A stretch of DNA of 64,000 bases from Nocardia nova (GTDB lineage Bacteria; Actinomycetota; Actinomycetes; Mycobacteriales; Mycobacteriaceae), in the NCBI RefSeq assembly GCF_002933465.1, contig NZ_PSZE01000005.1:62001-126000 (forward strand). Reading direction: 5' to 3'. Under the pieces are notes generated by a model, which saw only the letters and a program-made list of their open reading frames with translations, searched no databases and was not told the DNA's origin. The translations under genes and the position numbers were made by a program. Shown here piece after piece: positions 16,454 through 24,832 of this stretch (position 1 is its first letter; every line of letters begins with the position of its first letter).

Positions 16454-18171
16454 TGCGGTTGCTCCTCGAGAATGCGGTCGGTGGAGATGTCGCGGCGTCC
16501 GGTGAGCGACACCAGTTCACACAGGGCCTCCAGGCACTCCGCGCGGTCGCGGGCCTGCGCGAGATCGGCGCCCCAGGCGGTGATGCCGTGCCCGGCGATG
16601 AACAGCACCGGCGGGGCCGCCGGATGCGCGCGCAGATATCGGTCGATCTCCGCGCCTATTCTCGACACGTCGGCGTGATTGGGGAAGACCGGAATGTCGA
16701 TGGTGTCGCCGGAGCGCAGACCCTTGATCAGTTCGAAACCGGTGAATCGCATCGGGTTCGGGGCGCCGATGGAGGCCGCGGTGGCCCGCGGTGAATGCAC
16801 GTGTACCACCGCCGCGGCCTCGGTCGTGCGGTAGATCGCGGTGTGGATCGCGGTCTCCGCGGAGGGACGGCGGTCCCCGGCCAGCGGTTCGGAGTTCTCG
16901 ATCCGCACCCGGACCATATCCGCGGCGGTCAACTCACCTTTGGACAGGCCGCTGCCGGTGACGACCGCGGTGGGACCGGAGGCCGCCGAGGCGGTCTCGG
17001 ATCCCACCCCGGAAGCGCCGTCACGCACGGAGATGTTGCCGGCGGTGCCCGGCATCCACCCGCGGGCGTACAGGTCGCGTGCCAGGGTCGCGATCGCGGC
17101 GGCGTTCGGCGAATCGGCGGGGTCCTGGGCAGCGGAATCGGCGGCGCGCGGATCGGCGGCGACGATCGCCTGCGCCGCAAGCGGATTCGTCTCGTCGACC
17201 AAGCCGTTCTCGGTGACCACGGCGGTCACCAGTTCGGGCGGTGTGACATCGAAGGCCGGGTTGAAGACCGCGGTGCCCTCGGGGGCGGCCACATAGTCGC
17301 CGACGTGGGTGATCTCCGCAGACCCGCGCTGTTCGACGACGATGTCGGCGCCGGTCGCGGTCGCCGCGTCGCGTGTGGATTCGGGCGCCACCACGATGAA
17401 CGGGATGCCGTGATGGCGAGCGGCCAGTGCCAGTCCGTACGTGCCGATCTTGTTGGCCACCGAGCCGTCGGCGGTGATGCGGTCCGCGCCGACGATCACA
17501 CAGTCCACCTGCCCGGTCGCGATCGCCCAGGCGGCGGCCGAGTCGACCGTGAGCCGATGCGGAATGCCGGCCTCGGCCAGTTCCCATGTGGTCAGGCGCG
17601 CGCCCTGCAGCAGCGGGCGGGTTTCGTCGACCAGGACGCTGTCGATCACGCCGCGCGCGTGCAGCACGCGCAGCGCCCCGATCGCCGTGCCGAACGCGGT
17701 GGTGGCCAGACGGCCGGTGTTGCAGTGGGTGAGCATCCGCAGTGGACGATCCGGGCACAGCCGTTGCACCAGGTCGGCGGCGTGTTCGGCGGCGGCCCGG
17801 TTGACCCGGCCGTCTTCGGCGAGCAGTGCCTGTGCCTCGGCGAGCACCCCCGCGGCGCCGCCGTCGGCGAATTTCGCCAGGGCTCGTCGCACGCCCCAGG
17901 ACAGATTCACCGCGGTGGGCCGGGCGCCCTCGATCCGGACGGCCTCGGCTCGGACCTGTGCGGGATCGCCGGGATGGGCGAGCGCGGCGAGCGCGACTCC
18001 GAAGGCCCCGGTCACGCCGATCGCGGGGGCGCCGCGCACCGCCAGGGTGGCGATCGCGTCGATCACCTGGTCGACTGTCGTCAGCCGCAGCGTGCGCACC
18101 TCGTGCGGCAGCGCGCGCTGATCGATCGTCACCACGGCGCCGTCGACCCACGTGATCGAACTTTCACCCAT
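16450..18171 (-). CDS. mtnAB: Fused methylthioribose-1-P isomerase / methylthioribulose-1-P dehydratase
   Basis: 573 residues from ATG 18171 (a GTG at 18192 is the alternative). Residues 1 to about 340 are MtnA: LAVRGAPAIG, catalytic-region THCNTGRLA, and VIVGADRI with KIGTYGLA. After an Asp/Ala-rich linker, about residues 370-573 are MtnB, a class II aldolase-like dehydratase: GWMPGTAGNISVR, VTGSGLSKGEL, zinc ligands in VVHVHSPRA, and FIAGHGITAWG. One polypeptide would therefore perform two consecutive salvage steps. No MTA phosphorylase or MTR kinase gene is in this window. Confidence 0.92.
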   Translation of the reverse strand: MGESSITWVDGAVVTIDQRALPHEVRTLRLTTVDQVIDAIATLAVRGAPAIGVTGAFGVALAALAHPGDPAQVRAEAVRIEGARPTAVNLSWGVRRALAKFADGGAAGVLAEAQALLAEDGRVNRAAAEHAADLVQRLCPDRPLRMLTHCNTGRLATTAFGTAIGALRVLHARGVIDSVLVDETRPLLQGARLTTWELAEAGIPHRLTVDSAAAWAIATGQVDCVIVGADRITADGSVANKIGTYGLALAARHHGIPFIVVAPESTRDAATATGADIVVEQRGSAEITHVGDYVAAPEGTAVFNPAFDVTPPELVTAVVTENGLVDETNPLAAQAIVAADPRAADSAAQDPADSPNAAAIATLARDLYARGWMPGTAGNISVRDGASGVGSETASAASGPTAVVTGSGLSKGELTAADMVRVRIENSEPLAGDRRPSAETAIHTAIYRTTEAAAVVHVHSPRATAASIGAPNPMRFTGFELIKGLRSGDTIDIPVFPNHADVSRIGAEIDRYLRAHPAAPPVLFIAGHGITAWGADLAQARDRAECLEALCELVSLTGRRDISTDRILEEQPQ

Positions 18172-18663
18172 TCCGCGCACAACCCTCACCACTCGACCCA
18201 GCTACCCCTCAAACGGTAGCGAATCAGAGGTCACCGGCCCGCACCAGGTTTACCCTCGCCCGGATCCGATCCTGCGGCTGCCGCTACCGGTCGTGAGCCG
18301 TCCCGAAAACGGCAGTGTGCGCACACGTGCACCGCGTGCGCGGCCGCAGGTGGGCTCCGACTCCGCTGTGGCGCTCGCGTACCCTCGCGATCCGGCATGT
18401 GCGCGCGGCAAGTGGCCGTGTGTATCCGCGGCTGCACAGCGGCCGATGGCGCCGCGGGCCGGCCGGTCCGGAACCATCCTTTCGCCGACTATCGCTCGAA
18501 GACGCTGCCGGTCAGGGTTTTCCGTCGCCGTTTGGGCGAAATGTCGTGCCGTTACCGCAGTTCCGGAGTGGTTGTCCACAGTCGGCGTGTCATCCACAAC
18601 GGCCGGTGGACAAGCGTGAACAGCGGTTGTTCCACATCGCCGGAGCCACCTGGGCCGAAGGCG
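18172..18663. other. Intergenic region upstream of the mtn operon
   Basis: About 490 nt on the promoter side of mtnAB and behind the KAS gene. I looked for SAM-type riboswitch signatures on the minus strand and did not see one. Frames here are short and unlike any family. It must contain the mtn promoter, but no clear hexamers stand out. Confidence 0.4.
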
Positions 18664-19908
18664 TCAGGCGCGCCCGAATGCGAGTGTGACGTTGTGTCCT
18701 CCGAACCCGAAGGAATTGCTCAACGCCTGTGAGATTCGCTGTGGACGGGCCATCCCGTGCACGATGTCGAGTTCCACGCCAGGGTCGGGATTGTCGAAAT
18801 TCAGTGTGGGAGGCACGGTCTGGTCGCGCAGTGTGCACAGGGTGAGGATGGCCTCGAGCGCTCCGACCGCACCGATCGAATGTCCGAGCGCGGACTTCGG
18901 CGCGTACACCGACGCATGCTTCGCTACGGCCGCAATGGCGTTGGCTTCCGACGCGTCGCCGATCGGGGTCGAGGTGGCATGCGCGTCGATGTGGTCGATG
19001 TCGGCGGCGGTCAGGTCCGCGGTGGCGATGGCCCTGCGCATCGCTCGGGCCGCGCCCGCGCCGTCGGGGTCGGTGCCGGTGATGTGGTAGCCGTCGGAAG
19101 TGATTCCCGCGCCGAGAATCCGGCCGTGCACGGTGGCCCCGCGGGCCCGCGCGAACTCCTCCGATTCCAGAACCAGCAGCGCACCCGCCTCTCCGAAGAC
19201 GACCCCGTCGCGATCGCGGTCGAAAGGCCGTGAGGCCAGGCCGGGTTCGTCGTTGCGGGTACTCATCGCCCGCATCATGGCGAAGCTGGCGATCGGGATC
19301 GCCTCGATATATCCCTCCACGCCACCGGCGATCACGACATCGGCCTCGCCTGTGCGAATCAGCCGCCACGCCTGCGCAATTGCCTCCGCGCCCGAGGAAC
19401 ACGCCGAGGTCGGCGCGTAAACCCCTGCCTTCGCGTCGAATTCGAGCCCCACCCGGGCGGCCGGCCCGTTCGGCATCACCATCGGAACCGTCAGCGGCGG
19501 CACCTTGCGATACCCGCCCTCCCGCATCGCGTCGACCGCAGTGAGAAAGGCATCCCCGCCACCGAGTCCGGTGCCGACGGCCACCGCGAGGCGTTCGGCG
19601 TCGACCTCCGGTGTCCCCGCCTCCGACCAGACCTGGCGGCCGAGTACCAGCGCCAGCTGCTGCACATAGGAGTGCCGACGCTGTTCGATGCGGGTCAGGT
19701 GAGCGCCCGGATGTTCGGTCAGCCGCCCGCCGATCCGCACGGGCAGGTCGTAACGCGTCACGAACTCGTCGGTGAGCGGCCCGATCCCGCTCTTGCCCGC
19801 CAGCAGCGCCGACCAGGTGCTGTCGAGGTCGGGGCCGAGGCAGGTGGTGGCGGCCATGGCGGTGACGACGACATTCCGCGACGTTTGTGTAGCAGTCGTT
19901 ACACTCAT
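18664..19908 (-). CDS. Beta-ketoacyl-ACP synthase, KasA/KasB-like
   Basis: 414 residues, full-length type II condensing enzyme. The Cys-His-His triad is visible in [21 protein letters not shown] and [12 protein letters not shown], and the C-terminal [13 protein letters not shown] is standard. It elongates acyl chains on ACP using malonyl-ACP; its relation to Kas proteins suggests meromycolate or other lipid synthesis. It stands apart from any fabD/acpM/kas cluster in this window and is divergent from a TetR gene. ATG 19908 is chosen because homologues begin shortly before RNVVVTAM. One operator lies inside its first codons. Confidence 0.9.
   Translation of the reverse strand: MSVTTATQTSRNVVVTAMAATTCLGPDLDSTWSALLAGKSGIGPLTDEFVTRYDLPVRIGGRLTEHPGAHLTRIEQRRHSYVQQLALVLGRQVWSEAGTPEVDAERLAVAVGTGLGGGDAFLTAVDAMREGGYRKVPPLTVPMVMPNGPAARVGLEFDAKAGVYAPTSACSSGAEAIAQAWRLIRTGEADVVIAGGVEGYIEAIPIASFAMMRAMSTRNDEPGLASRPFDRDRDGVVFGEAGALLVLESEEFARARGATVHGRILGAGITSDGYHITGTDPDGAGAARAMRRAIATADLTAADIDHIDAHATSTPIGDASEANAIAAVAKHASVYAPKSALGHSIGAVGALEAILTLCTLRDQTVPPTLNFDNPDPGVELDIVHGMARPQRISQALSNSFGFGGHNVTLAFGRA
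19888..19903. promoter_or_regulatory. TetR operator candidate, KAS side
   Basis: 16-nt imperfect dyad TGTAGCAGTCGTTACA. It matches the second site at 19924-19939 when that is read on the minus strand (consensus TGTAGC, purine, GTCG, pyrimidine, TAC, purine). It overlaps codons 2-7 of the KAS gene, just inside the divergent junction. Confidence 0.55.
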
Positions 19909-19923
19909 GCGGATATGAATACC

Positions 19924-19939
19924 CGTAGCGACCGCTACA
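19924..19939. promoter_or_regulatory. TetR operator candidate, regulator side
   Basis: CGTAGCGACCGCTACA, whose central GTAGCG-AC-CGCTAC is a perfect dyad. It lies immediately upstream of the likely GTG start of the TetR gene and 36 nt from the first copy. A pair of dyads in a divergent promoter is typical for an autoregulated TetR repressor. Confidence 0.6.
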
Positions 19940-19947
19940 GTCAACAT

Positions 19948-20553
19948 GTGCCTCGACCACTCGACCAGGCCCGGCGCGCGGAACTGCTCGCCGGGGTGAT
20001 CGCCTATATCGGCGAATACGGGTTGACCGAACTCTCGCTGCGTCCGCTGGCGGAATACCTGGGAACCAGCTCGCGCATGTTGATTCACTATTTCGGGACA
20101 AAGGAACAGATGCTGATCGCGGCGCTCGAGACCCAGCGCCCCGATATCGCGGGCATGTTCGCCGACGTTCCCGACCTGCCGGCCCTGCGCCGCCGTCTCA
20201 TCGAATCGTTCAGCGTCAACATCACGACGGAATGGGTGTCCAGCACGCGCGTGCTGTTGCAGGTGATGGGGGTGGCCGCGGTGCCCGACAGCCCGTTCCG
20301 TTCCTACGGCGAAGACGCCGTACACGTTCTGGTCACCACGCTCACCGATGTGCTGAGGAGCTTCGAGCCCACCGTCGCCGACCCGGAATCCACCGCCACT
20401 CTGCTCATTTCGGGCGTGCGCGGGTTGCTGCAGGACCGGTTCGTCACCGGCGACACCGCCCGCGTGTCGCGCGCGGCGCGGCTGCTGATCACCCAATCGC
20501 TCACACTGCCCGAACCCGGCGCCGGTCGATCAGCGGACCCACGGTATCGCTGA
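19948..20553 (+). CDS. TetR-family regulator, divergent from the KAS gene
   Basis: About 201 residues from GTG 19948; an ATG at 19915 would place the operator inside the gene and leave 6 nt to the KAS start. The helix-turn-helix lies at about residues 28-50 ([20 protein letters not shown]), followed by FGTKEQML. The rest is a helical ligand-binding domain without obvious catalytic features. It probably represses the KAS gene and itself through the two dyads. A lipid or acyl-CoA ligand is an inference from the target gene. Confidence 0.82.
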   Translation: MPRPLDQARRAELLAGVIAYIGEYGLTELSLRPLAEYLGTSSRMLIHYFGTKEQMLIAALETQRPDIAGMFADVPDLPALRRRLIESFSVNITTEWVSSTRVLLQVMGVAAVPDSPFRSYGEDAVHVLVTTLTDVLRSFEPTVADPESTATLLISGVRGLLQDRFVTGDTARVSRAARLLITQSLTLPEPGAGRSADPRYR

Positions 20554-20567
20554 TAGAACAAGTTTCA
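20554..20567. promoter_or_regulatory. KstR-type operator candidate
   Basis: TAGAACAAGTTTCA fits every fixed position of the KstR consensus (T, 2 nt, AAC, 2 nt, GTT, 2 nt, A), the repressor site of cholesterol-catabolic genes in mycolic-acid actinomycetes. It ends 14 nt before the ATG of the SRPBCC gene, a good position for repression. Confidence 0.5.
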
Positions 20568-20581
20568 GTATTGTTGCCGCC

Positions 20582-21022
20582 ATGGCTTTCGTGATCGATG
20601 ACACCGTGGAGATCGACGCACCCGCCGAGGTGGTGTGGAAGGTGCTGACCGACCTGGGCAGCTACGGTGAATGGAATCCGTTCGTCATCGAATGCCGCAG
20701 CACGCTCGAACCCGGCGATCCGATCGAGATGCACGTGCGGCTGGGTTCGCCGAAGCCGCGCAAGCAGGTCGAATGCATCCGGACCCGCACGCCCGGAATC
20801 GAATTCAGCTACAGCATGAAGCCGGTGCCGCTGGGCATCCTGCACAGCCTGCGCTCGCACACCGTGACGCCACTCGACAACGGCCGCACCCGGTACCGGT
20901 CGCATTTCGAGCTGGGCGGCCTGCTGGGGCCGGTCGTGACGCTGGCGCTCGGCAAGGCACTGCATTCCGGCTTCGGTGGCATGACCGCGGCGGTCAAGGA
21001 GCGCGCAGAATCGCTGCGCTGA
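20582..21022 (+). CDS. SRPBCC-family protein
   Basis: 146 residues with the START/Bet v 1-like helix-grip pattern: VEIDAPAEVVWKVLTDLGSYGEWNPF at the N-terminus and a long C-terminal helix (LGKALHSGFGGMTAAVKER). Such proteins bind or modify hydrophobic ligands (lipids, polyketides, steroids). A KstR-like site directly upstream suggests a steroid-related role, which is inference. ATG 20582; it lies 28 nt after the TetR stop on the same strand but probably has its own promoter. Confidence 0.8.
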   Translation: MAFVIDDTVEIDAPAEVVWKVLTDLGSYGEWNPFVIECRSTLEPGDPIEMHVRLGSPKPRKQVECIRTRTPGIEFSYSMKPVPLGILHSLRSHTVTPLDNGRTRYRSHFELGGLLGPVVTLALGKALHSGFGGMTAAVKERAESLR

Positions 21023-21071
21023 GCATCCCTGCGCTGAGCCTCGCAGGCGGTCGAATCCTCGCGTCGGGCGT

Positions 21072-21296
21072 TCAGGCCTCGAACGGGATCGTGTTGCCCG
21101 CGGCGTCGCGGTTCCCGCGACCGGCGTCGATCGCGCTGACGAGTTCGGCGACGTCGGTCCAGGTGCGGGCGGGTTCGCCATCGAGATTGCCGATGTGATA
21201 CCAGGTTTCGGTATCCCGATAGCGAACCAGTCCCCTGCCCTGCTCGTCGACGGTGACATCGAGTTCGCCGGACACCGTCCCTTCCTCGTCGGTCAT
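21072..21296 (-). CDS. Small hypothetical protein
   Basis: 74 residues, acidic, starting ATG 21296 with TAAGG about 12 nt upstream. It has beta-rich segments (GLVRYRDTETWYHIGNL) followed by a helix (TDVAELVSAIDAG). No signal peptide, no Cys. It lies 35 nt downstream of the secreted HNH nuclease on the same strand, so an immunity role could be imagined, but nothing in the sequence shows it. Confidence 0.5.
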   Translation of the reverse strand: MTDEEGTVSGELDVTVDEQGRGLVRYRDTETWYHIGNLDGEPARTWTDVAELVSAIDAGRGNRDAAGNTIPFEA

Positions 21297-21331
21297 GACG
21301 GCGGCCTTACCGGTGATTTCGATGATGTCGC

Positions 21332-22111
21332 CTATGTGAACTCTCCTCGGTGGAGGCAGTCGTCGACCGCGGTGCGCAATGCGGTCTGTTCCGCCGTGTC
21401 GATGGTCAAACCGTATTTTACCTTGATGCGAATGTAGCGCTGAACGTACTCGCAGCGGAACACGCCGGGTGGCAGATAATTCGCCGCATCCTGGTCACCC
21501 TTGGACCGGTTGGCCGACGGGTCGGAGGCGACCAGATTGATCGCATCGTTGGCGATATTGCGGCGCGTATCGGTGTCGACAGATTGCGCGCCGGAACGCC
21601 AGGCCTCGGCCAGCGGGACGATATGTTCGGCGTCGACTCCGGCGGGGTCGGTGATCCATTTGTAGGGCTTGAGTTTTCCGGTCTTGGCGTCGAGTACGCC
21701 GTAACGGTCGCGCCAGCCACCGTCCTTGCCGAGCGTCAGTTTGCAGGTCGCCGCGTCGAGGGTCACCGAGCCCGTGGCGTCGCGCAGCATCATCACATCG
21801 CGGGTGGTGCATTTGGCGTACTGGGCGTATTTGTCGCCGAATCCGTGTTCGGGAGTGTTCTGATCCCAATGCGGGAATTGTTCGCGGCTGTACCCGGTCA
21901 TCGGCGCTTCCGGTGCGACGACGAGTTTCCCGAGCAGGGCGTTGACTTCTTTACCGGAAAAGGTAGCGGCGGCAGCGGAATCGGGTTTCGGATCGCTCTT
22001 CTTACCAGCCTCGTCGATGAAGCTGTACCCCACGGCCAGCACGATGGCGAGGAGGACGGGCGCCACGATCGCGGCCAACCGGCGCATACCGGGAGAGGAT
22101 ATCTTCACCAC
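21332..22111 (-). CDS. Secreted or membrane-anchored HNH endonuclease family protein
   Basis: About 259 residues. An N-terminal hydrophobic segment (about residues 10-32) acts as signal anchor. The mature part has the DUF1524-type HNH pattern: DAEHIVPLAEAWRSGA, then NLVASDPSANRSKGDQD, then LPPGVFRCEYVQRYI. Two Cys (KCTTRD and ATCKLT) may form a disulfide. Likely an extracellular nuclease for nutrient DNA or competition. GTG 22111 and GTG 22108 are both possible starts; ATG 22087 is an alternative. The 306 nt between this gene and the next (22112-22417) hold no gene I can support. Confidence 0.75.
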   Translation of the reverse strand: MVKISSPGMRRLAAIVAPVLLAIVLAVGYSFIDEAGKKSDPKPDSAAAATFSGKEVNALLGKLVVAPEAPMTGYSREQFPHWDQNTPEHGFGDKYAQYAKCTTRDVMMLRDATGSVTLDAATCKLTLGKDGGWRDRYGVLDAKTGKLKPYKWITDPAGVDAEHIVPLAEAWRSGAQSVDTDTRRNIANDAINLVASDPSANRSKGDQDAANYLPPGVFRCEYVQRYIRIKVKYGLTIDTAEQTALRTAVDDCLHRGEFT

Positions 22112-22417
22112 CGCGCCCCGATCGTGTGGTCGGGCGCGCACCGCGAGCCGCGGAATGCCCGAGGCCGGAATGCGGTGCCTTCGAGCGCAATCCGAGCAAA
22201 CCTTCGGACGGTGGGGTACTGATCAACTTGCCGGCCGCATTCGGGCCGTTCACCGTATGTACTTCTCATCGCGCATACAGAGTGTCAACCGGCACCGGCA
22301 AACCGCAAGTGCACCAGTTGCTTCCGTAGCCGCTTCGATATGGAGCCGAGGTATATGGGGAGCCGAGGTGGAAAGAGCGGTCCGGCAGGGCACAGCGGCC
22401 CCGCCGGACGGGCATCG

Positions 22418-23536
22418 TCAGCTGTTGAGCTTGTTCAGCCGCTCGCAGGCCTCGAGGTACTCCTCCATCAGGCGCTGCATGACGTCGGAGGTCCGCTCGA
22501 CCTTGTTCATCATGCCGACGACCTGGCCGACGGGGTTGAAGTTGACGTCCTTGGCCGCCTCGGGATAGCGGTGGCCGCGCTTGACGCCGTCGAGGGCGAC
22601 CATCATCTGCAGCGGCATGCCCAGCGGATCCGGGGTGTCCGGCCGCTCCCACGCCTCGGTCCAGTCGTTGCGCAGCATGCGGGCGGGCTTACCCGTCCAC
22701 GCCCGCGACCGCACGGTGTCGTGGCTGGTGGCATCGATGTAGGTCTGCATCTGCGCGGGCGGCACATTGGCCTCCTCGACGGTCAGCCAGATCGAGCCGG
22801 TCCACGCACCCGCGGCGCCCATCGCCATCGCGGCGGCGACCTGGCGGCCGTTGCCGATCCCCCCGGCGGCGAGTACCGGCAGATCGCCGACGGCGTCGAT
22901 CACCTGCGGCCACAGCACCAGCGAGGAGATCTCACCGCAGTGGCCGCCACCCTCGGTGCCCTGGCAGACCACGAAGTCCAAGCCGGCGCGCTTGTGGTTG
23001 AGCGCATGCTTGACCGAGCCACACAGTGCGCCGATCAAACGGCCCGAATCCTGGACCTTCTCGACGATGTCGTCGGGCGGGGTGCCGAGCGCGTTGGCGA
23101 CCAGCTTCGCCTTGGGGTGCTTCAGGATGACGTCGACCTGCGGACCGGCCGTGGTGGCCGTCCAGCCCAGCAGCTGCTCGTGATGTTCGCCCTCGGGCAG
23201 CTTCGGGACGCCGTGGTCGGCGAGGATCTTCTCGGCGAAATCGCGGTGGCCCTGCGGAACCAGTTTGGCCAGTTCGGCTTCCAGCTGCGCGGGGCTCAGT
23301 CCGTCGATGCCCTTGCCCTCGTACTTGGACGGGATGACGAGGTCGACGCCGTACACGCCGTGCACATGTTCATCGAGCCAGGCCAGTTCGACCTCCAGCT
23401 CCTCGGCGGTGAAACCGACCGCACCCAGGACGCCGAGCCCGCCGGCGTTGCTCACCGCGGCGGCCACGTCGCGGCAATGGGTGAAAGCGAAGATGGGGAC
23501 ATCGATGCCCAGTCGTTCGCAGATCTCGGTATGCAT
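22418..23536 (-). CDS. Nitronate monooxygenase-family flavoprotein
   Basis: 372 residues, TIM-barrel FMN enzyme of the NMO/2-nitropropane dioxygenase type. Motifs: an N-terminal strand PIFAFTHCRDVAAAVSNAGG, the segment QGTEGGGHCGEISS, and VLAAGGIGNGRQVAAAMAMG near the FMN phosphate site. ATG 23536 has AGAGGAG 9 nt away. A KstR-consensus site 50 nt upstream suggests a steroid-catabolic reductase rather than detoxification; one family member (IpdC) is known to act in steroid ring degradation. True substrate is unknown. Confidence 0.85.
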   Translation of the reverse strand: MHTEICERLGIDVPIFAFTHCRDVAAAVSNAGGLGVLGAVGFTAEELEVELAWLDEHVHGVYGVDLVIPSKYEGKGIDGLSPAQLEAELAKLVPQGHRDFAEKILADHGVPKLPEGEHHEQLLGWTATTAGPQVDVILKHPKAKLVANALGTPPDDIVEKVQDSGRLIGALCGSVKHALNHKRAGLDFVVCQGTEGGGHCGEISSLVLWPQVIDAVGDLPVLAAGGIGNGRQVAAAMAMGAAGAWTGSIWLTVEEANVPPAQMQTYIDATSHDTVRSRAWTGKPARMLRNDWTEAWERPDTPDPLGMPLQMMVALDGVKRGHRYPEAAKDVNFNPVGQVVGMMNKVERTSDVMQRLMEEYLEACERLNKLNS

Positions 23537-23585
23537 GGCGGGGTGACTCCTCTGGTCTTCCGGCGCTGGAACTTCGCCACAACAC

Positions 23586-23599
23586 TAGAACACGTTTCA
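23586..23599. promoter_or_regulatory. KstR-type operator candidate
   Basis: TAGAACACGTTTCA matches all fixed positions of the KstR consensus and is located 50 nt upstream of the NMO-like gene's start (minus strand). It differs from the 20554 site at a single position. A weaker relative (AACATGTT followed by CTA, 23721-23732) lies toward the SRPBCC gene at 23866. Confidence 0.55.
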
Positions 23600-23865
23600 T
23601 ATTAAGACTAGTGACTCATCGATCAGGAATCGAGAGTTGAGCCGAAAATGCCGGTCGATGGCGGTTACACGCCGTTGTCGAGGAGGAGGTCATCGGCCCG
23701 TTTTCGCCATTCAGTGTGGGCAACATGTTCTAGTTAGGCGTCGATCAACCGCTCCACCGAGCCTGCGGCGTCCGGATGGGTGCGACCTTTGCCGACCGGC
23801 CGGTTCCGCGTGCGTCGCCCGGAGACGTGGAATGCTCCTGGGATGGATGTGATCGGGCCGGGGGT

Positions 23866-24321
23866 GTGCCGGTGACCTACGAATCGGAATTGGATCCGGC
23901 CGCGGTGGAGATCGGCGGGTTCTTCCCGCACGCTCCGGCCCTGCTGTGGCGGGCGCTGACCGAACCGGATCTGGTCGAACGCTGGCTGATGCGGTCGATC
24001 GGGCTCGAACCGGTGGCGGGCACGCATTTCATCTTCGCGGTTCCGACCGAGCCGAGCGCGGAGATCGCGTGTGAAGTGCTGGCGGCCCGCGCGGGTGAAC
24101 AATTGACCTACACCTGGATCGACCTGCGGGCGAAGTTTCCCGCCCGGTGGGTGGTCGACTGGGTGCTCGAGGCGCAGGGGCGCGGGACGCGAGTGTTGTT
24201 GACTCAGACCGGTTTCGACATCGGCGATCGGCGGCAGAAGATGGCCCGCAACGCGATGGAGCGGGGATGGCGGGGCACCTTGAACCGGCTGCACGAGGTG
24301 CTCGACGAGGTCGAACCCTGA
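23866..24321 (+). CDS. SRPBCC/AHSA1-like protein
   Basis: About 151 residues starting GTG 23866 (GTG 23872 also possible; an in-frame ATG at 23776 gives a non-homologous extension). AHSA1-like features are FPHAPALLWRALTEPDLVERWLM near the start, VLAARAGEQLTYTWID in the middle, and a C-terminal helix, GWRGTLNRLHEVLDEV. Probable hydrophobic-ligand binding or Hsp90-activator-like fold; function unknown. Convergent with the next gene. Confidence 0.75.
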   Translation: MPVTYESELDPAAVEIGGFFPHAPALLWRALTEPDLVERWLMRSIGLEPVAGTHFIFAVPTEPSAEIACEVLAARAGEQLTYTWIDLRAKFPARWVVDWVLEAQGRGTRVLLTQTGFDIGDRRQKMARNAMERGWRGTLNRLHEVLDEVEP

Positions 24322-24355
24322 TCCGCGCGGGTTGTCTGCTCTGTCGGGTGAACAG

Positions 24356-24772
24356 TCAGCGCCGCGGCGGCGCTGGCTCCATGTGCACCACCTTGGTGGT
24401 GGTCATCTCGTCGAGAAGTTCGGGACCATAACCGAATCCGGTGCCGGACGTGCCGCGCGGTTGCGCCGCGCCGCCGGGCGCGCCACCGAAGACCGACGTG
24501 CCGGTGCCCTCAGGAATCCGCCCGCCCACCAGCGCTTTCGCGCCGCCCGAGATCGCCTCCCGCACCTGGGTGTGCACCTGCGTGCGCAGCCGCTCGTCGA
24601 CCAGCGGTTGCCGATCGAGATTCCACCGCCGCGCCTGTTCGCACAGTACGGCCCGCTCGCGCAGGCTCGGTAGCTGTGCCGCCACCTCGAGCATGCGGTC
24701 GAACTTCTCCTCGTCGCGTTCTCGCCGCCACTGTTCGTGACACAGGTACTGCCGCCGCCCGCCCGCATCCAC
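24356..24772 (-). CDS. Hypothetical protein, last gene of the HEAT/MerR cluster
   Basis: 138 residues from GTG 24772. The first 75 residues are strongly helical and charged (RRERDEEKFDRMLEVAAQLP), with two Cys (YLCHEQ and AVLCEQARR). The rest is Gly/Pro-rich and probably disordered. It lies 60 nt after the MerR-HEAT gene on the same strand. I do not recognise the family. The amino-acid composition looks like a real protein, but no conserved motif proves it. Confidence 0.5.
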   Translation of the reverse strand: MDAGGRRQYLCHEQWRRERDEEKFDRMLEVAAQLPSLRERAVLCEQARRWNLDRQPLVDERLRTQVHTQVREAISGGAKALVGGRIPEGTGTSVFGGAPGGAAQPRGTSGTGFGYGPELLDEMTTTKVVHMEPAPPRR

Positions 24773-24832
24773 CCGACCGCTTGAATGAGTCCCTGCGCAT
24801 TGCGCATCACGCGATACCCGCGCGGGGAGCGA

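Noticed and set aside
16795..18219. 474-codon plus-strand frame opposite mtnAB
   Set aside because: Opposite a clear two-domain enzyme; no motif and biased composition.
18172..18620. Possible SAM riboswitch upstream of the methionine-salvage operon
   Set aside because: No conserved SAM-I or SAM-IV core could be seen on the minus strand.
23719..23732. Third KstR-like site (AACATGTT with CTA)
   Set aside because: One fixed base of the consensus is wrong and it lies about 135 nt from the nearest start, so it is mentioned but not called.
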